Assembly (NCBI GenBank): GCA_035771165.1
Contig: JAWNZC010000353.1
Location: forward strand, 805,501 to 869,500
Reading direction: 5' to 3'
From: Paragorgia papillata
Lineage: Eukaryota; Cnidaria; Anthozoa; Scleralcyonacea; Coralliidae
DNA: 64,000 bases
In this document: positions 57,290 through 64,000 of the stretch, in pieces
Position numbering within the stretch: the stretch's first letter is position 1
How the letters are laid out: the number at the start of each line of letters is the position of its first letter
Notes under the pieces: model-generated
Told to the model about the DNA's origin: nothing
What the model saw: the letters and a program-made list of their open reading frames with translations, nothing else
The model's database searches: none
Program-made: the position numbers and the translations under genes

Positions 57290-58501
57290 ATGAATGTCGA
57301 AAGAGAAGTTGAATTAGCACCCGGTTTTAATCGTTTACACAGAAGTTTAATAACTGGAGAACGAGCTCGTAATGTAATAACTTTCAACCCTAATTCCGCA
57401 AATGAGGGCGAAGTAATTTACATCCATATTCCGAAACTTAAACCTGGAACAACTTTGGTTCCTGATAAGATGTTCCTCCTTTTTGACTTTAAAAACAAGA
57501 ACACAAAGTCATGGTTCAACAATAACTTAGCAAAACAACTCCAAGAACGACTGGAGGTAAGATTTGCAGGAGAAAAGGTTTATGACAACACTGGCGAAAG
57601 TCTTTTGGGAACATACAAGGACTTGTGGTTGGACACACATGAAAGGTCTAACATGATTGAAGATGGAATTGGAACAGAAAATCAGAGAAAACTTATTTCA
57701 AAATCTGATGATGCCTCTTCTGACACATATGCTGCTGTATATGGAACCAAACAAAGGATCAAGTTAGACAAAATTTTGAAAGATCATGGACTTTATGCAC
57801 CCCACAGTATGGCGAATGATCTCCAATATATCATTACTTTGCCAAAAGCCACCGCCATTATGAAGGCACAAAGTTCTCAATCTGTGGCCGGCTACTCCCT
57901 AGAAAACATAGAACTAGAGTATGAAACCATTACAAACTTCGCTCTAGTCCAAGAAATTGAAACATCATACCAAATGGGTAGAGCCCTTTCATTCGAACAT
58001 GTAACTTTAATGAAAACTACACCATGGGAAGCGGCTTCAACATTAATTAACGAAACAATCAATCTTCCAAGAAAGAGCATGAAGGCGGTTGTAATGTTAT
58101 TTACAAAGCCAACCAGATCTGGTTCTGAAGAATTTGTATACCCAAACATTGAAAGAGTAAAAGTAACCATCGAAGGTGTTCCGAACAGTATTTACTCCCA
58201 GGGTATACCAAAACGACGACTATTTGAAGAGGCCGAGAGATTCTTTAGACAAACAAATTATCCGACAATCAAAGCTGACGAATTTTTTACAGAAAACCAG
58301 TTTGCACTTGTTGTTGATCTTCGTTCGATTAATGACAATGCTGTATATGGAGATGGCACCAAACTATTGACAACCCAATCTGGAATCATGCTAGAAATTA
58401 AGAAAAAGGCAACATCAACAGACTTAAGGTGTCATGTTTTCATTCTTTCAGATGGTTTGTTGAAAGTTCAAGGAGGAGCATTCCAGAGCGTAAATTATTA
58501 A
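57290..58501 (+). CDS. Candidate major capsid protein, 403 aa
   Basis: The largest ordinary protein in the element, directly upstream of the packaging ATPase, which is the usual place of the capsid gene in Polintons and adintoviruses. Beta-rich with short loops. The features ELAPGFNRLHRSL (N-terminal), KDLWLDTHER (about 105-120), and SIYSQGIPKRRLFEE (about 299-315) are typical of capsid proteins annotated in invertebrate Polintons. The expected fold is a double jelly-roll; 403 aa is at the short end. The start is in AATAAATG. The identification combines position, size and recalled family resemblance. Confidence 0.7.
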   Translation: MNVEREVELAPGFNRLHRSLITGERARNVITFNPNSANEGEVIYIHIPKLKPGTTLVPDKMFLLFDFKNKNTKSWFNNNLAKQLQERLEVRFAGEKVYDNTGESLLGTYKDLWLDTHERSNMIEDGIGTENQRKLISKSDDASSDTYAAVYGTKQRIKLDKILKDHGLYAPHSMANDLQYIITLPKATAIMKAQSSQSVAGYSLENIELEYETITNFALVQEIETSYQMGRALSFEHVTLMKTTPWEAASTLINETINLPRKSMKAVVMLFTKPTRSGSEEFVYPNIERVKVTIEGVPNSIYSQGIPKRRLFEEAERFFRQTNYPTIKADEFFTENQFALVVDLRSINDNAVYGDGTKLLTTQSGIMLEIKKKATSTDLRCHVFILSDGLLKVQGGAFQSVNY

Positions 58502-58515
58502 AAAACTTCAAATAA

Positions 58516-59127
58516 ATGGCAGTGGAACAAAAACCAAATGAAGCAATAAAACCATTTAACATGATCATCGTTGGAATGACATCTTGTGGCAAAACACATT
58601 ATCTTTTAAAAATGATAGAAGAAACCCCAAAAGTTTTTGAAAACATATTTTTAATCTGTCCAACTTTTGAATGGAACAAAACATATCTCGAATGGGAACA
58701 CCTCAATGACCCAAGATTTTTTGTTATCCCTTGCGACCAAGATGAATCAGAAGATTTTTTAAGATATGTTGTTGATTTTTGTAAAGGATCCCCTTCATTA
58801 ATAATTCTAGATGACTGTGCTTCTGGACAAAGTGTTAAAAATAGAACCAGCGAATTGGTAAAACTTGGTTTTGGAGCCAGGCATATGGACATTAGTACAA
58901 TAGTAATTACCCAACAACTGACAAGTATTGCCAAACCATACAGGGAAAACATCTCAAAATTAGTTACATTCTATAACCCCAACCGAAAAGATATGCAGGT
59001 CATTTTAGATGATTATTTAGACATATCAAAAGAAGAAGAGAAAAAAATTAAAGAAACATTAAAATCTCAAAAATATTCAAAATTAGAAATAAATTTAACC
59101 CACCCATTTGAACATAAAATTTTTTAA
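58516..59127 (+). CDS. FtsK/HerA-type DNA-packaging ATPase (A32-like), 203 aa
   Basis: Walker A GMTSCGKT at residues 20-27, Walker B LIILDD at 95-100, and a TQQ sensor motif at 132-134, in the order and spacing of A32/Polinton packaging ATPases. Its size matches the family (about 200-260 aa). It pumps DNA into the capsid using ATP. It follows the capsid gene by 14 bp and starts in AATAAATG. All catalytic motifs are intact. Confidence 0.93.
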   Translation: MAVEQKPNEAIKPFNMIIVGMTSCGKTHYLLKMIEETPKVFENIFLICPTFEWNKTYLEWEHLNDPRFFVIPCDQDESEDFLRYVVDFCKGSPSLIILDDCASGQSVKNRTSELVKLGFGARHMDISTIVITQQLTSIAKPYRENISKLVTFYNPNRKDMQVILDDYLDISKEEEKKIKETLKSQKYSKLEINLTHPFEHKIF

Positions 59128-59130
59128 CAT

Positions 59131-59199
59131 GGAAACTTCATATAAGTGGAGTTGAACCAAAATGCGACAAACTTTTTTATAAAAAAGTTCATAATAAAC
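59131..59199 (+). promoter_or_regulatory. Intergenic element shared with 54530-54579
   Basis: Copy of the upstream region of the collagen-like gene, including a remnant of the final codons of a lectin-like gene (ATGGAAACTTCATATAA resembles ATGGAAACATTATATAA). It ends AATAAACATGAG at the start of the penton-like gene. Confidence 0.6.
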
Positions 59200-59844
59200 A
59201 TGAGGAATCTAAGAATTTTACTTAAAAAAGGAGAAACAACTGTCAAATTTGAAGATCCACTAGTCATTGAAGATACAAAAATGATAGTTAAAAGTGCAAC
59301 AGTTTTTTGGAATTATAATAATTTGACAACCCCAACATATGTCATGCATGGAACCAAAAAAATTAGTTTTTACAATGGTTACTGGACTGTTGGAATGGTC
59401 ATGAGAAGGTTTAAAGAGAACTTAATTAAAACTGAACTTCTCCCTTTTTCATGCAAAATCAAAATAACACCAACAGAAAATCTTTCTCTTTTAAAACTTG
59501 GTCCTCTTTTGGGGTATCCAGAAACAACAGTAATTAGAAAGGGATCAAGCATGGTAAGTCCAGACCCAGTAAACATTAATCTTGGAATGAGATTCGTTTG
59601 CATAACTTGCGAAATGATTGATGGAACGAAAACATCATTTTCTGGAAAGAGAGATAGAACTGCAGCCATACTTCCAATTACAACAAGACAAATTTTAAAG
59701 GGGTCTGTTGAAAAGTTTGACTCCATTAATTCTGTGGCCATGTTGGACAATGGTATTTACAACGAACTTAAATTTAAAGTTGATGTAAATGTTGGCGACA
59801 TCCTTCTAGAAATATTTTTGTGTCCACAAAATTTTGAAACTTGA
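59200..59844 (+). CDS. Candidate minor capsid (penton) protein, 214 aa
   Basis: Follows the ATPase. The start is taken at 59200 because it carries AATAAAC immediately upstream; an in-frame ATG at 59146 lies inside the duplicated intergenic element. Beta-rich, with FEDPLVIEDTKMIVKSA near the N-terminus and a C-terminal FKVDVNVGDILLEIFL. Size and position fit the single-jelly-roll penton of Polintons, but no diagnostic motif is visible. Confidence 0.5.
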   Translation: MRNLRILLKKGETTVKFEDPLVIEDTKMIVKSATVFWNYNNLTTPTYVMHGTKKISFYNGYWTVGMVMRRFKENLIKTELLPFSCKIKITPTENLSLLKLGPLLGYPETTVIRKGSSMVSPDPVNINLGMRFVCITCEMIDGTKTSFSGKRDRTAAILPITTRQILKGSVEKFDSINSVAMLDNGIYNELKFKVDVNVGDILLEIFLCPQNFET

Positions 59845-59858
59845 AGCGAAAAATTTAA

Positions 59859-59888
59859 AAATTTCTATTTTTTAAAAAATAGAAGTTT
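59859..59888 (+). terminator. Post-stop hairpin 3
   Basis: ATTTCTATTTTTT / AAAAAATAGAAGT, near-perfect with almost no loop, 15 bp after the stop at 59844. Confidence 0.6.
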
Positions 59889-59894
59889 TAATAA

Positions 59895-60077
59895 ATGATT
59901 GACATGGTTCAAAACTTAAAAACTTCTAAAAAAATGTTAAATGATTTAAAACAACTTAAAATGTTTCTAGACACCGAAACGGATCAAAATTTAACAAATG
60001 TAAAGGTGGCACTTAATAATTTAATACCAGCTTTAAAAAATTATGTCAAAATACTAGAAATTTTAAAAATTTTTTGA
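59895..60077 (+). CDS. Small coiled-coil protein, 60 aa
   Basis: Lys/Leu-rich heptad-like sequence throughout (NLKTSKKMLNDLKQLKMFL). Starts in AATAAATG. Separated by 16 bp from the next gene. Function unknown; it may be a small virion component. Confidence 0.5.
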   Translation: MIDMVQNLKTSKKMLNDLKQLKMFLDTETDQNLTNVKVALNNLIPALKNYVKILEILKIF

Positions 60078-60093
60078 TTTAAACATATAATAA

Positions 60094-60324
60094 ATGGAAA
60101 AGAATGTTCTAAATGATTTGTACGAAGCGGCTCTAATTACTGGTAGCGCTGTTGGTGTCTCTATGGTTTTCAAAAAGTTAACAGGTCAATCTCTAGCAGC
60201 ACCAGCTAGTTTAAAAGAAGCAGCAAAACTTGGTGTCGCTGTTGCACTTGGATTATTTTCAGTCAGAATGGCACAGGAGAAAGGTTACATCCCAAAAAAT
60301 GTTGATCCAAAAAAGGTTGTTTAA
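60094..60324 (+). CDS. Small hydrophobic protein, 76 aa
   Basis: Two hydrophobic stretches (about 12-26 and 43-58) separated by KKLTGQSLAAPASLKEA, with a Lys-rich end (NVDPKKVV). Probably membrane-associated, like small membrane proteins of other Polintons. Starts in AATAAATG. Confidence 0.6.
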   Translation: MEKNVLNDLYEAALITGSAVGVSMVFKKLTGQSLAAPASLKEAAKLGVAVALGLFSVRMAQEKGYIPKNVDPKKVV

Positions 60325-60366
60325 AGAATCGAATTTTTTGACAACAGTTTTTAAATAAAAGAAGGG

Positions 60367-60798
60367 ATGAGTGGTATATTTGAAAAATTGGAACAACCAA
60401 TAACATTAAAATTTAAACAAACAAAATGCTTTGGTTTGAAACCTAAAACATTTAAAGGAAAGAAAACAAGTGGGTTTAGGTTGACAATCCAACTAGACCA
60501 AGAAAACTGCGAAAAGGTTTTAACAGCATGGAGGGAACTTAAACCTACTAATGAAACACCACTTTTTGGTGAATTTGATAACATCATTTGTTTCAACATT
60601 AAAGAAGAAGACCTAAACAAGGAAGAAAGAAAAAATTTTGAAAAACTGTGTCATGTTGACATAAAAGTAAAAATTTACAATGTTTTTGTAAACAAGAAAA
60701 AAGAAAGGTACCCACAGTTTCAAATCGAGTTCTTAAAAAAGGTCGATGATCCACCACGAAAAAGACTCAACCTGTTAGAAGGTGAAATGAGCGACTAA
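60367..60798 (+). CDS. Candidate OB-fold nucleic-acid-binding protein, 143 aa
   Basis: Beta-rich: LKFKQTKCFGLKP, GFRLTIQLDQENCEKV, and HVDIKVKIYNVFVNKKKERY then QFQIEFLKKV, followed by a basic/acidic tail. The pattern could fit an OB-fold single-strand DNA-binding protein, which many DNA viruses carry, but no signature proves it. The start follows AAATAAAAGAAGGG. Confidence 0.4.
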   Translation: MSGIFEKLEQPITLKFKQTKCFGLKPKTFKGKKTSGFRLTIQLDQENCEKVLTAWRELKPTNETPLFGEFDNIICFNIKEEDLNKEERKNFEKLCHVDIKVKIYNVFVNKKKERYPQFQIEFLKKVDDPPRKRLNLLEGEMSD

Positions 60799-60803
60799 TT
60801 TTA

Positions 60804-60834
60804 AAAATTTCTATTCTTTTTAGAATAGAACTTT
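60804..60834 (+). terminator. Post-stop hairpin 4
   Basis: AAATTTCTATTCT / AGAATAGAACTTT, 12 or more pairs, 3-nt loop, starting 6 bp after the stop at 60798. Confidence 0.6.
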
Positions 60835-60848
60835 TCAATAATAAAATA

Positions 60849-61247
60849 ATGGCATCAATGGTAGCAGGAGGGTTGTTTAATGCTGTCGCCTTTGCTGGTG
60901 CAGGTTATCTTTTTCAATCTTTCAACAAAAATGGTTTCGCAGATGAAGCAAAAAGACACAACCTGGCAATAGAAAACCTTCAAAAGGCCAAAGAACACTT
61001 TTTTGAAAATGAGATTAAAAGGAAGGACAAACAAAGAGAGCTCCAGGACGAGATCAGAACATCAACATTTAATATGCAAGATACATCAAAAGCTTTTCAA
61101 GAACTTCAAAAAATTATGATCAAACCAGTCGAACCTAAACTCGAAGATTTCTATCAACCAAGTGAAGAGATGGAAAAATATCAAATTATTGCTGTTACAC
61201 TTTCTGGAACTGGAGCCGGATGGTTGTTGTCTAGATTTGTATTTTAA
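60849..61247 (+). CDS. Membrane/coiled-coil protein, 132 aa
   Basis: An N-terminal hydrophobic segment (about 4-24), a long charged coiled coil (about 33-90, starting EAKRHNLAIENLQKAKEH), a PVEPKLEDFYQPSEEME linker and a C-terminal hydrophobic segment (about 112-128). Proteins of this architecture recur in invertebrate Polintons; their role is unknown, perhaps capsid maturation or membrane interaction. The start follows AATAAAATA. Confidence 0.6.
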   Translation: MASMVAGGLFNAVAFAGAGYLFQSFNKNGFADEAKRHNLAIENLQKAKEHFFENEIKRKDKQRELQDEIRTSTFNMQDTSKAFQELQKIMIKPVEPKLEDFYQPSEEMEKYQIIAVTLSGTGAGWLLSRFVF

Positions 61248-61253
61248 GGGCTT

Positions 61254-61278
61254 AAAACTTCTATTTTTTAAAAATAGA
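61254..61278 (+). terminator. Post-stop hairpin 5, between convergent genes
   Basis: AAACTTCTATTTTT / AAAAATAGAAATTT, 12 or more pairs. It lies between the stop of the plus gene (61247) and the stop of the minus gene (61293), so a bidirectional 3' signal is possible. Confidence 0.6.
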
Positions 61279-61292
61279 AATTTTTAAAGTTT

Positions 61293-62009
61293 TCAAAAGT
61301 CGAAACCATTCTCCAAATCTGAACCATATTCATCTTTTTCGCTCTGTTCAGAATCTGGGTAATCTATTGAACCAAAATCATTCTCTGAATCTGGATCTTC
61401 CACTTCCAGCTCTATTTCATTTCGGAGTTTTTTAAATGTTTTAAAATCTTCTTCAACAGGATCAACCTTCAAAATACCCAAATCTTGAACATTCTTAACG
61501 CTAAGACTTGTGCCATACATTTCAAAATTTTTGTCATACAAAATGTAAGCATCATCATTTGGGGAATAGTTTAAAATGTAAATAATTTTTGAAAACATTT
61601 TGTCTTTCTCAACAGAACTTGGAACCTTCATTCTTTCTACAAGATCTTCTCGTTTACAGATTCTTAAAATGTTAAACATGATGTATTTTAATTTTGGGTA
61701 TGGGTTCAAAACAAAGCCGTCATTTTTTAACTCTTTGAATGTTTCATCAAAAAACTTCATAACATTAAGACCAACAACCTTCTCTTCTGGAAATAGTTTT
61801 TGAAATAAGACCGAATATTTTTTCACCCATGCAGAATGTTTAGTTTTTAAAGGCCTAATTTGAATCCAGATGTTTTTTCTGTATTCTAGACCACATTTTA
61901 TACAAAATTCGCATCCATCGATAATTTCAAAATTCTCTTTGCAACAGGTACTTAAACTTTTGTCTATCTGGTCCATTTTAAAAAGTTTTAAACTTTGACT
62001 CGGGTTCAT
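61293..62009 (-). CDS. TFIIB-like zinc-ribbon protein, 238 aa
   Basis: The N-terminal CCKENFEIIDGCEFCIKCGL (residues 22-41) resembles the TFIIB-type zinc ribbon (two cysteine pairs with a glycine-turn before the second). The middle, about residues 50-170, is alpha-helical, in the place of the TFIIB core or a viral late transcription factor domain, but not clearly a cyclin repeat. The C-terminus is very acidic (EVEDPDSENDFGS and following). Minus strand, start in AATAAAATG. Likely a transcription factor; partner polymerase unknown. Confidence 0.55.
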   Translation of the reverse strand: MNPSQSLKLFKMDQIDKSLSTCCKENFEIIDGCEFCIKCGLEYRKNIWIQIRPLKTKHSAWVKKYSVLFQKLFPEEKVVGLNVMKFFDETFKELKNDGFVLNPYPKLKYIMFNILRICKREDLVERMKVPSSVEKDKMFSKIIYILNYSPNDDAYILYDKNFEMYGTSLSVKNVQDLGILKVDPVEEDFKTFKKLRNEIELEVEDPDSENDFGSIDYPDSEQSEKDEYGSDLENGFDF

Positions 62010-62043
62010 TTTATTATTATTTTTTTCTCTATAAGGTGGTTTT

Positions 62044-63198
62044 TTATAAAACGGTTTTGAAAAGAAGGTACACTATTGTTACTGAGGCACCAAACACTTC
62101 TGGTAATCTGTTGTCATTTTTTTCAACTAAGGGTTTAAAAATACCAGGTTTATATGTTTCTGTCTCTATATGTTTTTGTCTTTGGACTGTTTTTGTCTCT
62201 ATATGTTCTTTTAACCCACCAAGATTCAAATGTCTGTTAAGTCCAAGGCTCATCCCCTTTTCAACCAGGGTAAGAACATTATTAAAGCCACTAATTGGGT
62301 TGATAAGTATTCTCATGTCAGATGGAATTAAAATTAAACCAGGACTGATGGCAAAATTTAAAACAACATTAGTTGCCTTAATGGCTTGTCTCATGTTTGA
62401 AATTGAAACAGTAACATCATCTTGTGCTATTGTATCTTCCATCAACTTTTTAAACACCTCTTGTGTCTGGAGACTTTTAGCCCCTTCGCCAACAATGACC
62501 CATCTTGTTTTTGCCTGGGCTCCTAGGATGCAGTAAACAAAAGATTCTAATGATTGTTGAAAAAGTTTTTGACCTGTTAATGTCAAACCGTTTGAGTCCC
62601 TTGGTATGAAATGTTTAAAATCATCTGGATGTCTCCCGGATGTGGATACTAATTCTTCATATGTGTTTCCATTGATGTTTCGCTCCACATATCTTACTTC
62701 GTACTCTAGGTCTTTCATGTCTTGTGTAAAAACTTTTGAACTTTGTCTAGAATTTGAAATTTTCTGGATCCAAACATCATTAGGGTTATGTTGTAAAATT
62801 TTGATGACATCCGGGGTCAAAAACCTTCTAAGTTTCTCAGGATGTTTTAAAAACCTTCTTACCTGGAATGTGTAATGGTAATGAACAATGCTTGTCAAAA
62901 ATGAAGATTTAAACTTAAAATTTGAATTAAAATGCTTCGCCGAAATGCCACACAAATAAGTTGCGACATAAGAAGCAGCAAGGGATGTAAAATATGGTTT
63001 AGAAACAAAATCGTTTAAATCTGGGTTCCTTGGGACTGTTGGGTCTTGGAATGTTAAATTTGGTGGGTCTAGGTTTATACCAAAGTTTTCTCTTTCATTT
63101 GCAAATATTTTGAGAGTATTTATGTTTACATTTGCCTTTGGTTGTTTAGAGAACTTTTGAACTGTTCCATTTGTGTTCCATTCATTTGGCCATTTCAT
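62044..63198 (-). CDS. Polinton protein of unknown function, 384 aa
   Basis: Helix-rich central part (KSSFLTSIVHYHYTFQVRRF; LFQQSLESFVYCILGAQAK; SISNMRQAIKATNVVLNFA) and a C-terminal hydrophobic segment, VFGASVTIVYLLFKTVL, probably a membrane anchor. No recognised motif; it does not look like an adenain protease or a polymerase. Minus strand. Its ATG is preceded by AAATAAACA and lies 27 bp from the integrase start on the other strand. Confidence 0.6.
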   Translation of the reverse strand: MKWPNEWNTNGTVQKFSKQPKANVNINTLKIFANERENFGINLDPPNLTFQDPTVPRNPDLNDFVSKPYFTSLAASYVATYLCGISAKHFNSNFKFKSSFLTSIVHYHYTFQVRRFLKHPEKLRRFLTPDVIKILQHNPNDVWIQKISNSRQSSKVFTQDMKDLEYEVRYVERNINGNTYEELVSTSGRHPDDFKHFIPRDSNGLTLTGQKLFQQSLESFVYCILGAQAKTRWVIVGEGAKSLQTQEVFKKLMEDTIAQDDVTVSISNMRQAIKATNVVLNFAISPGLILIPSDMRILINPISGFNNVLTLVEKGMSLGLNRHLNLGGLKEHIETKTVQRQKHIETETYKPGIFKPLVEKNDNRLPEVFGASVTIVYLLFKTVL

Positions 63199-63225
63199 TG
63201 TTTATTTTAAGACATTTTTAAATAA
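63199..63225. promoter_or_regulatory. Divergent promoter between 62044-63198 and the integrase
   Basis: A 27-bp intergenic gap has AATAAA-type motifs next to both start codons, one on each strand (TGTTTATTTT on the left; TTAAATAAATG on the right). Two divergent starts must be served within 27 bp. Confidence 0.55.
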
Positions 63226-64000
63226 ATGGACAAAGCTGAAAAGTTAACAATTATTGATCTTGAGCTTCGAGATATTTACTATAACCCAGTAACTGGATTT
63301 AAGTCCATGGAGAAACTTTACAAAGCTGCTGTTGAAGAGAACCCTTCAATAACTCGGAAACATGTAAAGGAGTGGTTACATAGTCAAAACGTTTTTACAT
63401 TGCATAAACCAATAAGGAAGCCAAAAAAATATCAAAAAACATTTGTAAAAAATTTAGCAGATCAACTCCAAATGGACATGGTGGACATGGCAAAATTTGG
63501 TTCTGAAAATGATGATCAAAGATGGATCTTGACAGGTATTGAAATTTTAAGCAGATTTGGTTTTGCTGTTCCTGTTAAAACAAAGAATACCGAAAGTATG
63601 GTGCCGGGTGTTAGGGAACTTTTGACAGAATTTAAGGAGAGATTTGGCAAATATCCAGAAGCCGTTCAGTTTGACGAAGGCATGGAGTTTCATAACAAAG
63701 GTGTAAAAAACCTTTTAAAATCTTTTGACATAGATTATTTTACAACACATTCTGAAAAAAAGGCCGCCATTGTTGAAAGATTTAATAGGACTTTGAAAAC
63801 AAGGATGTGGAAATATTTTACTTTTAAAGGGAACAGGGAGTGGTTAAATGTTTTGTCAAAGTTTGTTGAAAGTTATAATAACACAAAACATAGTACAATT
63901 AAGATGAAACCAAAAGATGTCAATGATGGCAACAGTTCAAAAGTTTTTTTTACTCTTTATGGTGTTCCGCCTCTTTTTAAGGAGCCAAAGTTTAAAGTTG
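63226..64000 (+). CDS. Polinton DDE integrase, N-terminal 258 residues, cut by window end
   Basis: An uninterrupted frame from 63226 to the window edge. Retroviral-type integrase core with D84 (QMDMVDM), D150 (QFDEGMEF) and E184 (AAIVERFNR), a D,D-33-E spacing, and KHSTIKMKP after the core as in rve-family integrases. It joins the element's DNA ends to the host target. Starts in AATAAATG. The catalytic triad is intact. Confidence 0.93.
   Translation, partial: MDKAEKLTIIDLELRDIYYNPVTGFKSMEKLYKAAVEENPSITRKHVKEWLHSQNVFTLHKPIRKPKKYQKTFVKNLADQLQMDMVDMAKFGSENDDQRWILTGIEILSRFGFAVPVKTKNTESMVPGVRELLTEFKERFGKYPEAVQFDEGMEFHNKGVKNLLKSFDIDYFTTHSEKKAAIVERFNRTLKTRMWKYFTFKGNREWLNVLSKFVESYNNTKHSTIKMKPKDVNDGNSSKVFFTLYGVPPLFKEPKFKV

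Larger units (their letters stand above)
52063..64000 (+). mobile_element. Polinton/Maverick virus-like transposon, left part
   Basis: The element begins AGTAGGGTATAAATGCC; a 5'-AG terminus is the Polinton rule. It interrupts a foldback copy precisely, and the last six host bases, ACCGTG (52057-52062), are the predicted 6-bp target duplication. It encodes a candidate double-jelly-roll capsid protein, A32-type packaging ATPase, candidate penton, fibre-like proteins and a retroviral-type DDE integrase. Every complete gene is uninterrupted, so the copy may be young. PolB, the protease and the right terminus lie outside the window. Confidence 0.9.

Noticed and set aside
59146..59199. Earlier in-frame ATG for the penton-like gene
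   Set aside because: Those codons lie in the duplicated intergenic element; the ATG at 59200 has AATAAAC directly before it.
60351..60620. Minus-strand frame opposite the 143-aa protein
   Set aside because: Antisense shadow; the plus gene has the AATAAA start motif and the other does not.
62036..62536. 166-residue plus-strand frame opposite the 384-aa gene
   Set aside because: Antisense shadow of the longer gene, no start motif, Cys/Ser-rich unnatural composition.
52063..64000. Virophage or adenovirus genome
   Set aside because: The retroviral-type integrase, AG terminus and chromosomal insertion with a predicted 6-bp duplication point to a Polinton; PolB and protease could not be seen to refine this further.

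Overview
The window looks like non-coding, repeat-rich DNA of an animal genome, most likely a cnidarian. The evidence is AT-rich intron-containing gene remnants of metazoan families (SSUH2-like, SLCO/OATP-like), hAT and LINE relics, tRNA-derived SINEs, many MITEs and foldback elements, long microsatellites, and finally a Polinton/Maverick-type virus-like transposon. The species cannot be named from sequence alone; 'cnidarian' is an inference from the style of the repeats and of the Polinton gene set.

Layout. 1-8767 and 25664-33766 are two nearly identical copies of one duplicon, built from a hAT element with decayed transposase, TTAA and other MITEs, snap-back palindromes, a TTGG microsatellite and a second hAT remnant. 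A 594-bp TTAA-flanked MITE is present in copy 1 and absent, as a clean empty site, in copy 2. Between them, 9296-15653 (minus) holds seven recognisable exons of a dead SSUH2-like gene. Its introns carry microsatellites and a roughly 20-unit tRNA-related satellite (11640-13452). 16478-18830 is a large foldback element, followed by a LINE fragment (minus) and two exons of a broken SLCO/OATP-like transporter (19796-20788). 22.7-25.5 kb contains SINE and duplicated pieces. 33767-34880 is another foldback. 35384-37195 is the 3' part of a LINE, then about 1.4 kb of simple repeats. 38.7-44.6 kb is nested DNA transposons, including two hAT MITEs with 8-bp target duplications and a foldback carrying an integrase-like gene remnant. 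44.6-50.2 kb has little recognisable content. A second copy of the foldback element occupies 50188-52062.

From 52063 to the end (and beyond) lies a Polinton/Maverick. It begins with AG, exactly where the host foldback copy is interrupted. It carries uninterrupted genes for C2H2 zinc-finger proteins, two paralogous lectin-fold-like proteins, a collagen-like fibre, a candidate major capsid protein, an FtsK/A32-type packaging ATPase, a candidate minor capsid protein, small membrane and coiled-coil proteins, a candidate OB-fold protein, a TFIIB-like zinc-ribbon protein, a 384-aa protein of unknown role and a DDE integrase cut by the window edge. DNA polymerase B and the adenain-type protease are not in the window.

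The most interesting signal is regulatory. All but one of the Polinton start codons sit just downstream of, or inside, an AATAAA element (often exactly AATAAATG). Five gene ends are followed at once by a hairpin with TTCTAT/ATAGAA arms. With a TFIIB-like gene on board, this suggests a compact virus-style transcription system (start motif plus hairpin 3' signal). That is a hypothesis which RNA mapping could test.
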